From contig JAHEZJ010000002.1 of NCBI GenBank assembly GCA_023251135.1, positions 1-64,000 on the forward strand: 64,000 bases of DNA, in the 5' to 3' direction. The notes beneath the pieces are model-generated. The model was not told the DNA's origin. It ran no database searches and was given only the letters and a program-made list of their open reading frames with translations. Source of the stretch: Flavobacterium sp. GTDB lineage: Bacteria > Bacteroidota > Bacteroidia > Flavobacteriales > Flavobacteriaceae. Numbering within the stretch: position 1 is the first letter of the stretch; every line of letters begins with the position of its first letter. The translations under genes were made by a program, and so were the position numbers. Shown in pieces: positions 8,873 to 16,740 of this stretch.

Positions 8873-9487
8873 ATGTACACACCAGACTTATACAAAAACG
8901 AAGATCCGGAATCGATCCGAACTTTTTTGAAAGAAAACAGTTTTGGCATCCTGATCAATCAGACGCACGGAAAATTATGTGCAACACATATTCCGATTGA
9001 GCTGGAAATGAATTCAGACGGAAAAGAGATTCTACAGGGTCATCTTTCCAAACTCAATCCGCAAGCCGAAGGTTTTGCCGAAAACGATCAGGTTCTGGCT
9101 GTATTTACAGGTCCGCACAGCTACATTTCATCGTCCTGGTACGATCATGAAAATGTTCCAACCTGGAATTATATCGCCGTACATGTTTACGGACGAATCA
9201 AAATTGTCGACGAAGCGACGTCAATCGAACAGCTTAAAAAATTAGTCGACAAATACGAGATCAATTCCGAAAATCCCGTTCGTGTGGAAGATTTATCAGC
9301 GCGAACCATGCGTGAAGCCAGAGGTATTTTTGGCTTTGAAATTGAAATCGACGAAATTCAGGCTACCAAAAAACTCTCTCAGAACAGGGACGATCACAAT
9401 TATAAAAACATAATTTCGGAGTTAGAAAAAACCGAAAACCCTCAGGCTATTGCTGTTGCGAAAGAAATGGCAAAATGCCGAAAGTAA
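8873..9487 (+). CDS. PaiB-like FMN-binding protein
   Basis: A 204 aa protein of the PaiB_2 / split-barrel flavin-binding family, often annotated as a negative transcriptional regulator after Bacillus PaiB. The start MYTPDLYKNEDPESIRTFL and the blocks ATHIPIEL, VFTGPHSYISSSWY and VPTWNYIAVHVYG are diagnostic. There is no DNA-binding domain I can see, so a flavin-dependent redox or binding role is as likely as regulation. It is a single gene between murB and the GT2 operon. Confidence 0.9.
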   Translation: MYTPDLYKNEDPESIRTFLKENSFGILINQTHGKLCATHIPIELEMNSDGKEILQGHLSKLNPQAEGFAENDQVLAVFTGPHSYISSSWYDHENVPTWNYIAVHVYGRIKIVDEATSIEQLKKLVDKYEINSENPVRVEDLSARTMREARGIFGFEIEIDEIQATKKLSQNRDDHNYKNIISELEKTENPQAIAVAKEMAKCRK

Positions 9488-9501
9488 ATTCATTTTAACC
9501 A

Positions 9502-9531
9502 TTGAAAATTACGATTTCATGAGTACATTTG
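9502..9531 (+). promoter_or_regulatory. Promoter of the GT2 / sigma factor unit
   Basis: TTG at 9502-9504, a 19-bp spacer, then TACATTTG at 9524-9531 fit the Bacteroidota promoter (TTG-N19-TAnnTTTG) exactly. A start near 9538 would give a leader of about 33 nt. Confidence 0.7.
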
Positions 9532-9570
9532 CACTCGCAAGATTCAGAAATTAAAAGACATTAAAATCAG

Positions 9571-10677
9571 ATGCTTATAACTTTATTTTACTTCTTTATT
9601 GCTATTGTTTTCATTCAGATTTTCTATTATTTAGGAATTTTTGGAAAGTTTGCTTTCGGCAAACCACAAGAAATAACACCAAAAAAAATTCCGGTATCCG
9701 TTATTGTCTGTGCAAAAAATGAAGAAGAAAATGTTAAGAAATTCATCCCCCTTCTTGCAGAACAAAACTATCCTGATTTTGAAATTGTTTTAATCGACGA
9801 TGCCTCAAGCGATGAAACTCTTGAAGTATTTGAAGAATTCGAAAAGCAGTACAACAATATTCGTCTGGTTAAAGTACAAAACAATGAAGCTTTCTGGGGA
9901 AATAAGAAATACGCTCTGACTTTAGGAATCAAAGCCTCAAAAAAAGAGTACTTGTTATTTACCGATGCCGATTGTTACCCCACTTCAACAGAATGGATCA
10001 CAGCAATGACTTCGCAATTCACTATGAACCGAACGATTGTTTTGGGTTATGGCGGTTATGAAAAAATTGAGCGCTCTTTATTGAACAAAATCATTCGTTT
10101 TGAAACCGTTTTAACAGCGGTTCAATATTTTTCATGGGCTAAACTAGGACTTCCTTATATGGGTGTAGGGCGAAACTTAGCGTATAAAAAGGAAGAATTT
10201 TTTAATGTAAATGGGTTCATCGAGCACATTCAGATTCGTTCAGGTGACGATGATTTGTTTATCAATCAGGCAGCAAACAAAAACAATACAACCATTGCGT
10301 ATACGCCTGAAAGTTTTACCTACTCTAAACCAAAAGAAACTTACAAAGAGTGGTTCACCCAAAAAAGAAGACATATTTCTACTGCAGAACATTACAAATC
10401 TTTTGACAAGATGCAATTGGGACTATTTTTTGTCTCACAATTGTTTTTCTTTTTGGCAGCAATCTTATTATTAGCGTTTCAATTTCAATGGATCGCTGTG
10501 CTCGCTATTTTAGCGACACGTTACACTGTAGCATGGACCGTTATAGGATTTTCTGCAGGTAAACTAAAAGAAAATGACTTAAAAGTTTGGTTTCCTGTTG
10601 TCGAAATCATACTTATATTCACACAAATTAATATCTTTATAACTAATATCTTTTCAAAACCGGTATATTGGAAATAA
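9571..10677 (+). CDS. Membrane glycosyltransferase family 2
   Basis: A 368 aa inner-membrane GT-A enzyme. An N-terminal membrane segment (about 3-25) precedes the catalytic domain. The nucleotide-sugar motifs are IDDASSDET near 76-84 and TDADC near 131-135, and FTQKRRHIST near 268-277 resembles the QxxRW acceptor motif of processive enzymes. Two to three C-terminal membrane segments end the protein. It resembles poly-GlcNAc or related surface glycan synthases, but the product is not determinable. Its stop overlaps the start of the sigma factor gene by 10 bp, so the two are translationally linked. Confidence 0.9.
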   Translation: MLITLFYFFIAIVFIQIFYYLGIFGKFAFGKPQEITPKKIPVSVIVCAKNEEENVKKFIPLLAEQNYPDFEIVLIDDASSDETLEVFEEFEKQYNNIRLVKVQNNEAFWGNKKYALTLGIKASKKEYLLFTDADCYPTSTEWITAMTSQFTMNRTIVLGYGGYEKIERSLLNKIIRFETVLTAVQYFSWAKLGLPYMGVGRNLAYKKEEFFNVNGFIEHIQIRSGDDDLFINQAANKNNTTIAYTPESFTYSKPKETYKEWFTQKRRHISTAEHYKSFDKMQLGLFFVSQLFFFLAAILLLAFQFQWIAVLAILATRYTVAWTVIGFSAGKLKENDLKVWFPVVEIILIFTQINIFITNIFSKPVYWK

Positions 10678-11219
10678 ATTCTAAAATAGAAAAAGCTAAA
10701 AAAGGCGATCAGATCGCCTTTACTTTTTTATTAGATTATTTCTGGAACGAAGTGTACGGCTTTATGCTAAAGCGTACCGAGAATGAAACTATTGCTGAAG
10801 ATATTACGATCGAAACCTTCTCTAAAGCTTTTGACAAAATAGCCAGTTACAATCCCGAATTTCAATTCAACACCTGGTTAATTGCTATTGCAAAAAACGT
10901 TTATATTGATTTGTTACGTAAAAAGAAAACCAGTCTTTTTATAGAAATCACAGACAATGAAGACCAGCAGGCCTACAACATTGCCGACCCTACTCCCTCT
11001 GCCGAAGATGCTTTAATTAAAGAACAAAATCTTTCGCGCTTACTTCAATGCATCAAAGAATTAAAACCTCACTACCAGGAGGTCATTCAATTGCGTTACT
11101 TTCAGGAAATGACTTATCAGGAAATAGCCCTGAAAATCAACGAGCCTTTAAGCAATGTGAAAGTAAAATTACTTCGCGCTAAAAAATTACTAGCAGAAAT
11201 CATCGAACGCAACAGATAA
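10668..11219 (+). CDS. ECF-type RNA polymerase sigma factor
   Basis: A 183 aa sigma-70 family protein with region 2 (AEDITIETFSKAFDKIASY...FNTWLIAIAKNVYIDLLRKK) and region 4 (YQEVIQLRYFQEMTYQEIA plus the recognition helix). The start is the TTG at 10668, inside the end of the glycosyltransferase gene; no in-frame ATG gives a full region 2. No anti-sigma factor follows: the next gene is a TonB protein 155 bp away. The target regulon cannot be read from sequence. Confidence 0.92.
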   Translation: MEINSKIEKAKKGDQIAFTFLLDYFWNEVYGFMLKRTENETIAEDITIETFSKAFDKIASYNPEFQFNTWLIAIAKNVYIDLLRKKKTSLFIEITDNEDQQAYNIADPTPSAEDALIKEQNLSRLLQCIKELKPHYQEVIQLRYFQEMTYQEIALKINEPLSNVKVKLLRAKKLLAEIIERNR

Positions 11220-11374
11220 TTTATTATCTTTAGGTAAAGAATAAAATATCCATGTGTTTTTTCTTAAAAAACCTAATTATTCACATACTAAAACAACAAC
11301 CTTTTCGTTGTTAGCTAAAACCAAAACCGTACTGCCTATGATTTAATGTTACTTAACCTTAAAATCCATAAATC

Positions 11375-12205
11375 ATGACTAAATCAAACATCTACGAAAC
11401 CAATTGGACCGATCTTGTTTTCGAAAACAAGAACAAAGAGTACGGCGCGTATCAATTACGCCAGGAGAGTTCAAAAAACTCAGTTACAGCGCTATTTATG
11501 GGATTGCTATTATTGGCAGGTCTGGGAAGTGCGTCGGTGTTGATTAATAAGTTTGGGGCGCATGGCCCTGTAGAAACAGACCCAACTGTTTTTTCGGTTC
11601 CAATAAGACCTACAGACATACCAATTCCGGTACAACCAGAAACACCTGCTCCACCTGTGGCTCCTCAGCAAACGGCAGCTACGCCACCCGTTACCAGTAC
11701 ACAATTGGTAAATCCGGTTGTAACAGCTACCGCTCAGGCTACACCTGATGTTATTGCACCAAATACAGACAATCATCCTGTAGTTGACAATACGAATGCC
11801 GGAACAGGACCTGTTACTGCAAATCCTATCCCGGGAAATAATGGCGGAGGAGAAGTTGCGCCTTCAACAGGCACTACTAACACCCCGGTTAATCCCGTAA
11901 ATTTAGACAAGCTACCAGAATTTCCGGGAGGAATGGCTAAATTTTATTCGTATGTAGGAAACAATTTCAACAAACCGGAATTGGATGCGGAAAGAACATT
12001 AAGAGTATATGTATCGTTTGTAATTGAAAAAGACGGTTCTATTACCGACATTATGGTGAAAAACGATCCAGGATACGGAATTGGTAAAGAAGCCATCAGA
12101 GTATTGAAATCATTAAAAACAAAATGGAGCCCTGGTATTTTAAACGGAAATCCCGTTAGAACTGCCTATAATCTCCCAATCACAATAAAAACGGAAGCAG
12201 AATAA
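11375..12205 (+). CDS. TonB-type energy transducer
   Basis: A 276 aa inner-membrane protein that passes proton-motive force to TonB-dependent receptors. It begins with a conserved cytoplasmic segment (NKNKEYGAYQLRQ), then one membrane segment at about 39-57. A Pro/Thr/Ala-rich periplasmic linker follows to about 175. The C-terminal TonB domain runs from LPEFPGGMAKFYSYV to the end, with KEAIRVLKSLKTKWSPG. It could serve the several receptors in this window, but that pairing is inferred. A terminator follows immediately, so the unit ends here. Confidence 0.93.
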   Translation: MTKSNIYETNWTDLVFENKNKEYGAYQLRQESSKNSVTALFMGLLLLAGLGSASVLINKFGAHGPVETDPTVFSVPIRPTDIPIPVQPETPAPPVAPQQTAATPPVTSTQLVNPVVTATAQATPDVIAPNTDNHPVVDNTNAGTGPVTANPIPGNNGGGEVAPSTGTTNTPVNPVNLDKLPEFPGGMAKFYSYVGNNFNKPELDAERTLRVYVSFVIEKDGSITDIMVKNDPGYGIGKEAIRVLKSLKTKWSPGILNGNPVRTAYNLPITIKTEAE

Positions 12206-12214
12206 TAAAAACGA

Positions 12215-12245
12215 AAAAGCAGAACTTAGGTTCTGCTTTTTTTAT
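12215..12245 (+). terminator. Intrinsic terminator of the tonB-type gene
   Basis: The stem AAAAAGCAGAA / TTCTGCTTTTT with a CTTAGG loop runs into a T-tract. Confidence 0.9.
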
Positions 12246-12310
12246 GTCTTTTTTTAAACCAAACCTTTAAAATATTACTTTTAGACTTCTTTCAATCTAA
12301 AAGAGTACAA

Positions 12311-13039
12311 ATGCCATTTACTTTTACACATCCTGCAATAATCTTACCTCTTACCCATTTACCTCGAAAATGGTTCTCATTAACAGGTCTTATAATAGGC
12401 AGTTTGACCCCAGATTTTGAATATTTTATTCGAATGAAAATTCAGAGTAACTACAGTCATACTTTTTATGGAATCTTTTGGTTCGATTTGCCTTTAGCAA
12501 TCCTGCTTTCTTTTATTTTTCACAATGTAATTCGTAATGATCTTTTTATGAATTCTCCACCATTCATAAAATCAAGGATCTTAACCTTCACTTCCTTTAA
12601 TTGGAACAATTACTTCAAAAATAATTGGTACACCGTGCTTGCCTCAATACTAATTGGAATAATCTCTCATCTCGTTTGGGACAGTTTCACACATCAAAGC
12701 GGTTATTTTGTTGAACATATTTCTCTATTAAAAAGAACGATAAGGCTTTGGGGAAATACAATTCCACTATGGAAAATAATGCAGCATTCAAGTACATTAA
12801 TTGGAGCAGTAATACTAACTATCTCATTTCGTAAACTTCATAAAGAATCAATTCGTCAAAATCCAATAAATTTCAAATACTGGACAGCTATCATTTTATT
12901 TATTCTGCTAATATCAATTTTAAGGTTTTCAATCCCTTTAAGTTCTGTGAATTTAGGAAACTTAATTGCAACTCTAATTTCAGCTTTTTTCATTTCACTA
13001 AGTATAATTCCAATCTTAATTAAATCACGAACCAGCTAA
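12311..13039 (+). CDS. DUF4184 family membrane protein
   Basis: A 242 aa polytopic membrane protein of the DUF4184 family, function unknown. The N-terminus MPFTFTHPAIILPL and the following GSLTPDFEYF are the family signature and carry conserved His and Asp. Five or so hydrophobic segments are visible. The gene is AT-rich compared with its neighbours and stands alone, with an AT-rich promoter-like sequence (ATTACTTTTAG) just upstream. Confidence 0.85.
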   Translation: MPFTFTHPAIILPLTHLPRKWFSLTGLIIGSLTPDFEYFIRMKIQSNYSHTFYGIFWFDLPLAILLSFIFHNVIRNDLFMNSPPFIKSRILTFTSFNWNNYFKNNWYTVLASILIGIISHLVWDSFTHQSGYFVEHISLLKRTIRLWGNTIPLWKIMQHSSTLIGAVILTISFRKLHKESIRQNPINFKYWTAIILFILLISILRFSIPLSSVNLGNLIATLISAFFISLSIIPILIKSRTS

Positions 13040-13114
13040 AAAAATTAACAAAATAAATTACTTTTACCACTCCTAAAAAGGAAAATCAAATCTATTAAAA
13101 TTAAAAACTAAAAA

Positions 13115-13495
13115 ATGGGAATATTTTCAGCTATTCTTGGCAACGCCGGCTCTGTGAGCCAGGACGATTTACTTAAAAAATACGGACAACTTTTAACCGA
13201 TAACGAAGAAATCGAAATGGGTTTTAAACTCATCCGTGATACTTTTATCTTCACCAACAAAAGATTAATTCTGGTTGACGTACAGGGAATAACGGGCAGT
13301 AAAACAGAATACAAATCAATTGCCTACAGAAGCATAACCCGCTTTAGCGTAGAAACAGCTGGAACGTTTGATCTGGATGCCGAACTAAAAATCTGGGTGG
13401 CAAGCGAATTACAACCAAGTATTGTAAAACAATTTAACAAATCTGTAAATGTGTACGATGTTCAAAAAGTACTTGCATTTCACGTTTTAGGTTAA
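13115..13495 (+). CDS. Bacterial PH-domain protein (PF08000 type)
   Basis: A 126 aa protein made up almost entirely of one bacterial pleckstrin-homology-like domain. The motif RDTFIFTNKRLILVDVQG is typical, as is the following KTEYKSIAYRSITRFSVETAG. No signal peptide. Family members form oligomeric rings and their cellular role is poorly known. It is a single gene, convergent with the M48 protease gene, and the two share a terminator. Confidence 0.88.
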   Translation: MGIFSAILGNAGSVSQDDLLKKYGQLLTDNEEIEMGFKLIRDTFIFTNKRLILVDVQGITGSKTEYKSIAYRSITRFSVETAGTFDLDAELKIWVASELQPSIVKQFNKSVNVYDVQKVLAFHVLG

Positions 13496-13507
13496 ACCTT
13501 ATACAAC

Positions 13508-13540
13508 AAACCCGACAGGTTTTAAAATCTGTCGGGTTTA
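13508..13540. terminator. Bidirectional terminator (CCCGACAG stem)
   Basis: AAACCCGACAG / CTGTCGGGTTT lies between the convergent PH-domain and M48 genes. Nearly the same hairpin occurs at 58868-58900. Confidence 0.85.
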
Positions 13541-13562
13541 GTATTAAAAATTCGATCTAAAA

Positions 13563-14426
13563 TTATTTTTTCTTTTTAGCAGGTGCTTTCTTAGCCGGAG
13601 TTCCTTTTTTTGCCGGAGCAGTATTTACAATTTTTTGCTGTACATACGCTTTATACAAGCCATCCTTCTCTGCTCTTTTCTTAGCATCTTCAGCTCTTTG
13701 TTTTGAATCCGGGTGCGAACTCATCATCTGATCAATAAATGAAGCTTCATTTCCTTCGCTCATCTTAGCCAGAATTCTAAAAGCAGATTCTTCGGCATTT
13801 ACATTATAACCATTCTTTTTCAGGAAATCATAAGAAAACAAATCGGCTTCTGCCTCTTGCTTACGGCTGAATTTACTATCGATAATCGCACTTCCGATTT
13901 TACCCAGCTGGCTATCGGTAACACTTGCAATAGTTGCCGATTGTGAAGCAGCTCCTTCAAGCAAAGCTTCTTTTCTATAAGCCGCTTTAATCGCATCCTG
14001 AGAGTCATGATTGGCTACGTGTCCAATTTCGTGACCAATTACGGCAAGCAATTCATTATCATCCATGATATCCATTAATCCTGAATATACACGCACACTT
14101 CCGTCAGCAGTAGCAAAAGCATTGACTTCTTTTAATTTATAAACTTTATAGTTTAACGTATATCCGTCCCCTTTTGTATATTTTCCAAAAACCCTGTTCA
14201 GTCTTACAGTGTAAGGATCGGTCGCAGCTGCAACTTCGTGTTCAGCATCCATTTTATCAACAGCAGCTTTTGATAAAGCAGCAGCATCGGCATTACTAAA
14301 AGTAAAACCGCTAACTCCTTTTTGAACAGCACTCATCGCTTTTTCACCAAAATTAATCTGCGCGTTTACTTTCGTAAAACCAAAAGCGGCAAACAAAACT
14401 CCCAATACTATAAATTTCTTTTTCAT
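13563..14426 (-). CDS. Secreted M48-family zinc metallopeptidase
   Basis: A 287 aa exported protease related to Oma1/BepA-type M48 enzymes. It has an N-terminal signal peptide (MKKKFIVLGVLFAAFGFTKVNAQ). The zinc motif HEIGH is at 132-136, and the third-ligand region RKQEAEADLFSYDFL follows. It ends with a Lys/Ala-rich tail (residues ~273-287, KKGTPAKKAPAKKKK). The likely role is outer-membrane or periplasmic protein quality control. A -7 box TACATTTG lies at 14459-14452 on the minus strand, giving a short leader. Confidence 0.92.
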   Translation of the reverse strand: MKKKFIVLGVLFAAFGFTKVNAQINFGEKAMSAVQKGVSGFTFSNADAAALSKAAVDKMDAEHEVAAATDPYTVRLNRVFGKYTKGDGYTLNYKVYKLKEVNAFATADGSVRVYSGLMDIMDDNELLAVIGHEIGHVANHDSQDAIKAAYRKEALLEGAASQSATIASVTDSQLGKIGSAIIDSKFSRKQEAEADLFSYDFLKKNGYNVNAEESAFRILAKMSEGNEASFIDQMMSSHPDSKQRAEDAKKRAEKDGLYKAYVQQKIVNTAPAKKGTPAKKAPAKKKK

Positions 14427-14757
14427 GTTTTATATGATTACAATTTAACAACAAATGTAGTACAAACCCAATTCCGTTTTGATTCGGTTACCACTAATTT
14501 TTTAACAAATAAAGATATAAATTTTAAATGAGTAAAAATGAGCAGTCAGTCAAAATCATTGCTCTTATTCCATTTGACAAACAAAAAACAGGTATTTCAA
14601 TAAGCATCAATGCTTTAAAAACAATAATTTAACACCCTCGCTAGATTATCACCAAAAGTGCGTTTTAAAAACTCTCTGCACATCGATACCAAATTAAATC
14701 TTAAACGAATCTCCAAATAAACTACATTGCTTATCTTTGTACTTTGAATTTTGATAT
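14427..14757. other. Divergent promoter region between the M48 gene and lipA
   Basis: It contains the M48 -7 box (14452-14459) and the lipA -7 box (14732-14739). A 34-codon open frame at 14528-14632 has no family resemblance I can see and is not annotated as a gene. Confidence 0.5.
14732..14739 (+). promoter_or_regulatory. -7 promoter box of lipA
   Basis: TATCTTTG matches TAnnTTTG. A start about 6 nt downstream would leave a leader of roughly 12 nt. No good -33 TTG is seen at the usual spacing. Confidence 0.5.
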
Positions 14758-15624
14758 ATGGAAACAGTCATTGAAAATATACCAACGGGAAAACCTAAAT
14801 GGTTAAAGGTTAAACTTCCTATTGGACAAAAATATACTGAACTACGTGGTTTGGTTGATAAATATAGCCTAAACACTATTTGTACCTCCGGAAGCTGCCC
14901 AAATATGGGAGAATGCTGGGGAGAAGGTACAGCCACTTTTATGATTCTGGGAAATGTATGTACCCGTTCCTGCGGATTTTGCGGTGTAAAAACCGGACGT
15001 CCTGAAACGGTTGATTGGGACGAGCCTGAAAAAGTAGCCCGTTCGATCAAAATTATGAACATCAAACATGCTGTAATTACCAGTGTCGACAGAGATGACT
15101 TAAAAGATGGCGGATCTATTATTTGGATTGAAACGGTTAAAGCAATCCGAAGAATGAATCCGAATACTACTCTTGAAACTTTAATTCCGGATTTTCAGGG
15201 AATCGAAAGAAACATCGACCGAATTGTTGAGGCCAATCCTGAAGTCGTTTCACACAATGTTGAAACAGTTCGCCGTTTGACCCGTGAAGTACGTATTCAG
15301 GCCAAATACGATCGTAGTCTCGAAGTTTTACGCTACCTGAAAGAAAAGGGAATCAACAGAACCAAATCTGGAATTATGCTTGGTCTTGGAGAAACTGAAG
15401 AAGAAGTTTTTCAGACGATGACTGATTTACGAAATGCAAATGTTGACGTTGTTACTATTGGCCAGTACCTACAGCCAAGTAAAAAACATTTGCCTGTAAA
15501 AGAATTTATAACGCCTGATCAGTTTGCTAAATATGAAAAGTTTGGCCTTGAATTAGGTTTCCGTCATGTAGAAAGCGGCCCGCTGGTTCGTTCTTCTTAC
15601 AAAGCACAAAAACACATTTTATAA
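14758..15624 (+). CDS. lipA: Lipoyl synthase
   Basis: LipA is a radical-SAM enzyme that inserts two sulfur atoms into octanoyl groups on lipoyl-dependent enzymes. Both iron-sulfur cluster sites are intact: the auxiliary cluster cysteines Cys42, Cys47 and Cys53 ([12 protein letters not shown]) and the radical-[11 protein letters not shown] at 68-75. The C-terminal RSSY at 278-281 supplies the serine ligand. At 288 aa it is slightly shorter than the E. coli enzyme, as expected for this group. lipB is not adjacent. Confidence 0.98.
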   Translation: METVIENIPTGKPKWLKVKLPIGQKYTELRGLVDKYSLNTICTSGSCPNMGECWGEGTATFMILGNVCTRSCGFCGVKTGRPETVDWDEPEKVARSIKIMNIKHAVITSVDRDDLKDGGSIIWIETVKAIRRMNPNTTLETLIPDFQGIERNIDRIVEANPEVVSHNVETVRRLTREVRIQAKYDRSLEVLRYLKEKGINRTKSGIMLGLGETEEEVFQTMTDLRNANVDVVTIGQYLQPSKKHLPVKEFITPDQFAKYEKFGLELGFRHVESGPLVRSSYKAQKHIL

Positions 15625-15639
15625 AAAAGTCTAACCGTT

Positions 15640-15700
15640 TATTTGTTCAATCGTTTAATCGTACCTACGGTTAAACCAATCGACGATTAAACGATGTAAC
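15640..15700. terminator. Hairpin/word-repeat spacer after lipA
   Basis: The perfect arms CGTTTAATCGT (15652-15662) and ACGATTAAACG (15683-15693) are surrounded by further inverted words (TTGTTCAATCG / AACAAACAATCG). It can act as a terminator, but no clear T-tract follows. It belongs to the iterated-word spacer class. Confidence 0.45.
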
Positions 15701-15714
15701 AAACAATCGAAAGC

Positions 15715-16713
15715 TTGAAAACAAGAATTGCTATAAACGGTTTTGGAAGAATCGGCCGAAATTTATTTCGCTTACTTCTAAACCATCCTGAAATTGAAGT
15801 AGTTGCCATCAACGACATCGCCGATAACAAAACCATGTCGCATTTAATAAAATACGACAGTATTCACGGAGTCTTACCTTTTAAAGTCAGTCATGACGAA
15901 GAAGGAATTATTGTTGACGGAAAACATTTTTTCTTTTTTCACGAAAAAAGCATTTCTAATCTGGACTGGAAACGTCACGACATCGATCTTGTAATTGAAT
16001 CAACAGGAAAGTACAAAACACACGAGGAATTAAACGCCCATATTGAAGCCGGTGCCAAAAAAGTAATTCTTTCGGCGCCATCAGAAGTTGACACCATCAA
16101 AACGGTAGTTTTAGGGGTTAACGAAACGATTCTGGACGGAAGCGAAAACATTGTTTCGAATGCAAGCTGTACAACAAACAATGCGGCTCCTATGATCAAA
16201 ATCATCGATGAATTGTGTGGAATTGAACAAGCTTATATTACAACCATACACTCTTACACCACAGATCAGAGTCTTCACGACCAGCCACATAAGGATTTAC
16301 GTCGTGCAAGAGGAGCAAGTCAGTCAATTGTTCCAACAACAACAGGTGCAGCTAAGGCATTAACAAAAATTTTCCCTAACTTGCATCATAAAATCGGAGG
16401 ATGTGGAATTCGCGTACCCGTTCCTGATGGTTCTTTAACCGATATCACATTTAATGTAAAACGCGCTGTTACGATTGAAGAAATAAATAAAGCATTTGAA
16501 GAAGCCTCAAAAACAAATTTAAAAGGAATATTAGATTACACTGAAGATCCAATTGTTTCAGTTGATGTAATTGGCAATACGCATTCGTGTTTGTTTGACG
16601 CTCAATTAACTTCGGTTATTGACAAAATGGTAAAAGTTGTGGGCTGGTACGATAACGAAATTGGCTACTCATCAAGATTGATCGATTTGATTTTACTAAT
16701 AAGAAAAACTTAA
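15715..16713 (+). CDS. gap: Glyceraldehyde-3-phosphate dehydrogenase, type I
   Basis: A 332 aa NAD-dependent GAPDH of glycolysis/gluconeogenesis. The N-terminal Rossmann motif INGFGRIGRNLF and the catalytic SNASCTTN with Cys152 are intact; the His lies in ITTIHSYT. The usual second cysteine four residues after the catalytic one (CTTNC) is Asn156 here (CTTNNAAP). Translation starts at TTG 15715; there is no in-frame ATG before the Rossmann strand. Flavobacteria often carry more than one gap gene, so this may be a second, specialised copy (inference). Confidence 0.95.
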   Translation: MKTRIAINGFGRIGRNLFRLLLNHPEIEVVAINDIADNKTMSHLIKYDSIHGVLPFKVSHDEEGIIVDGKHFFFFHEKSISNLDWKRHDIDLVIESTGKYKTHEELNAHIEAGAKKVILSAPSEVDTIKTVVLGVNETILDGSENIVSNASCTTNNAAPMIKIIDELCGIEQAYITTIHSYTTDQSLHDQPHKDLRRARGASQSIVPTTTGAAKALTKIFPNLHHKIGGCGIRVPVPDGSLTDITFNVKRAVTIEEINKAFEEASKTNLKGILDYTEDPIVSVDVIGNTHSCLFDAQLTSVIDKMVKVVGWYDNEIGYSSRLIDLILLIRKT

Positions 16714-16740
16714 AGATTCATTGTAAAAGCATAGCCATAC

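Noticed and set aside
11510..11776. A minus-strand open frame opposite the tonB-type gene
   Set aside because: Its composition (Cys/Arg/Trp-rich) is the mirror of the Pro/Thr/Ala linker on the coding strand.
14528..14632. A 34-codon open frame (MSKNEQSVKIIALIPFD...) in the divergent gap before lipA
   Set aside because: No ribosome-binding site of note, no recognised family, and an AT-rich promoter region where such frames arise by chance.
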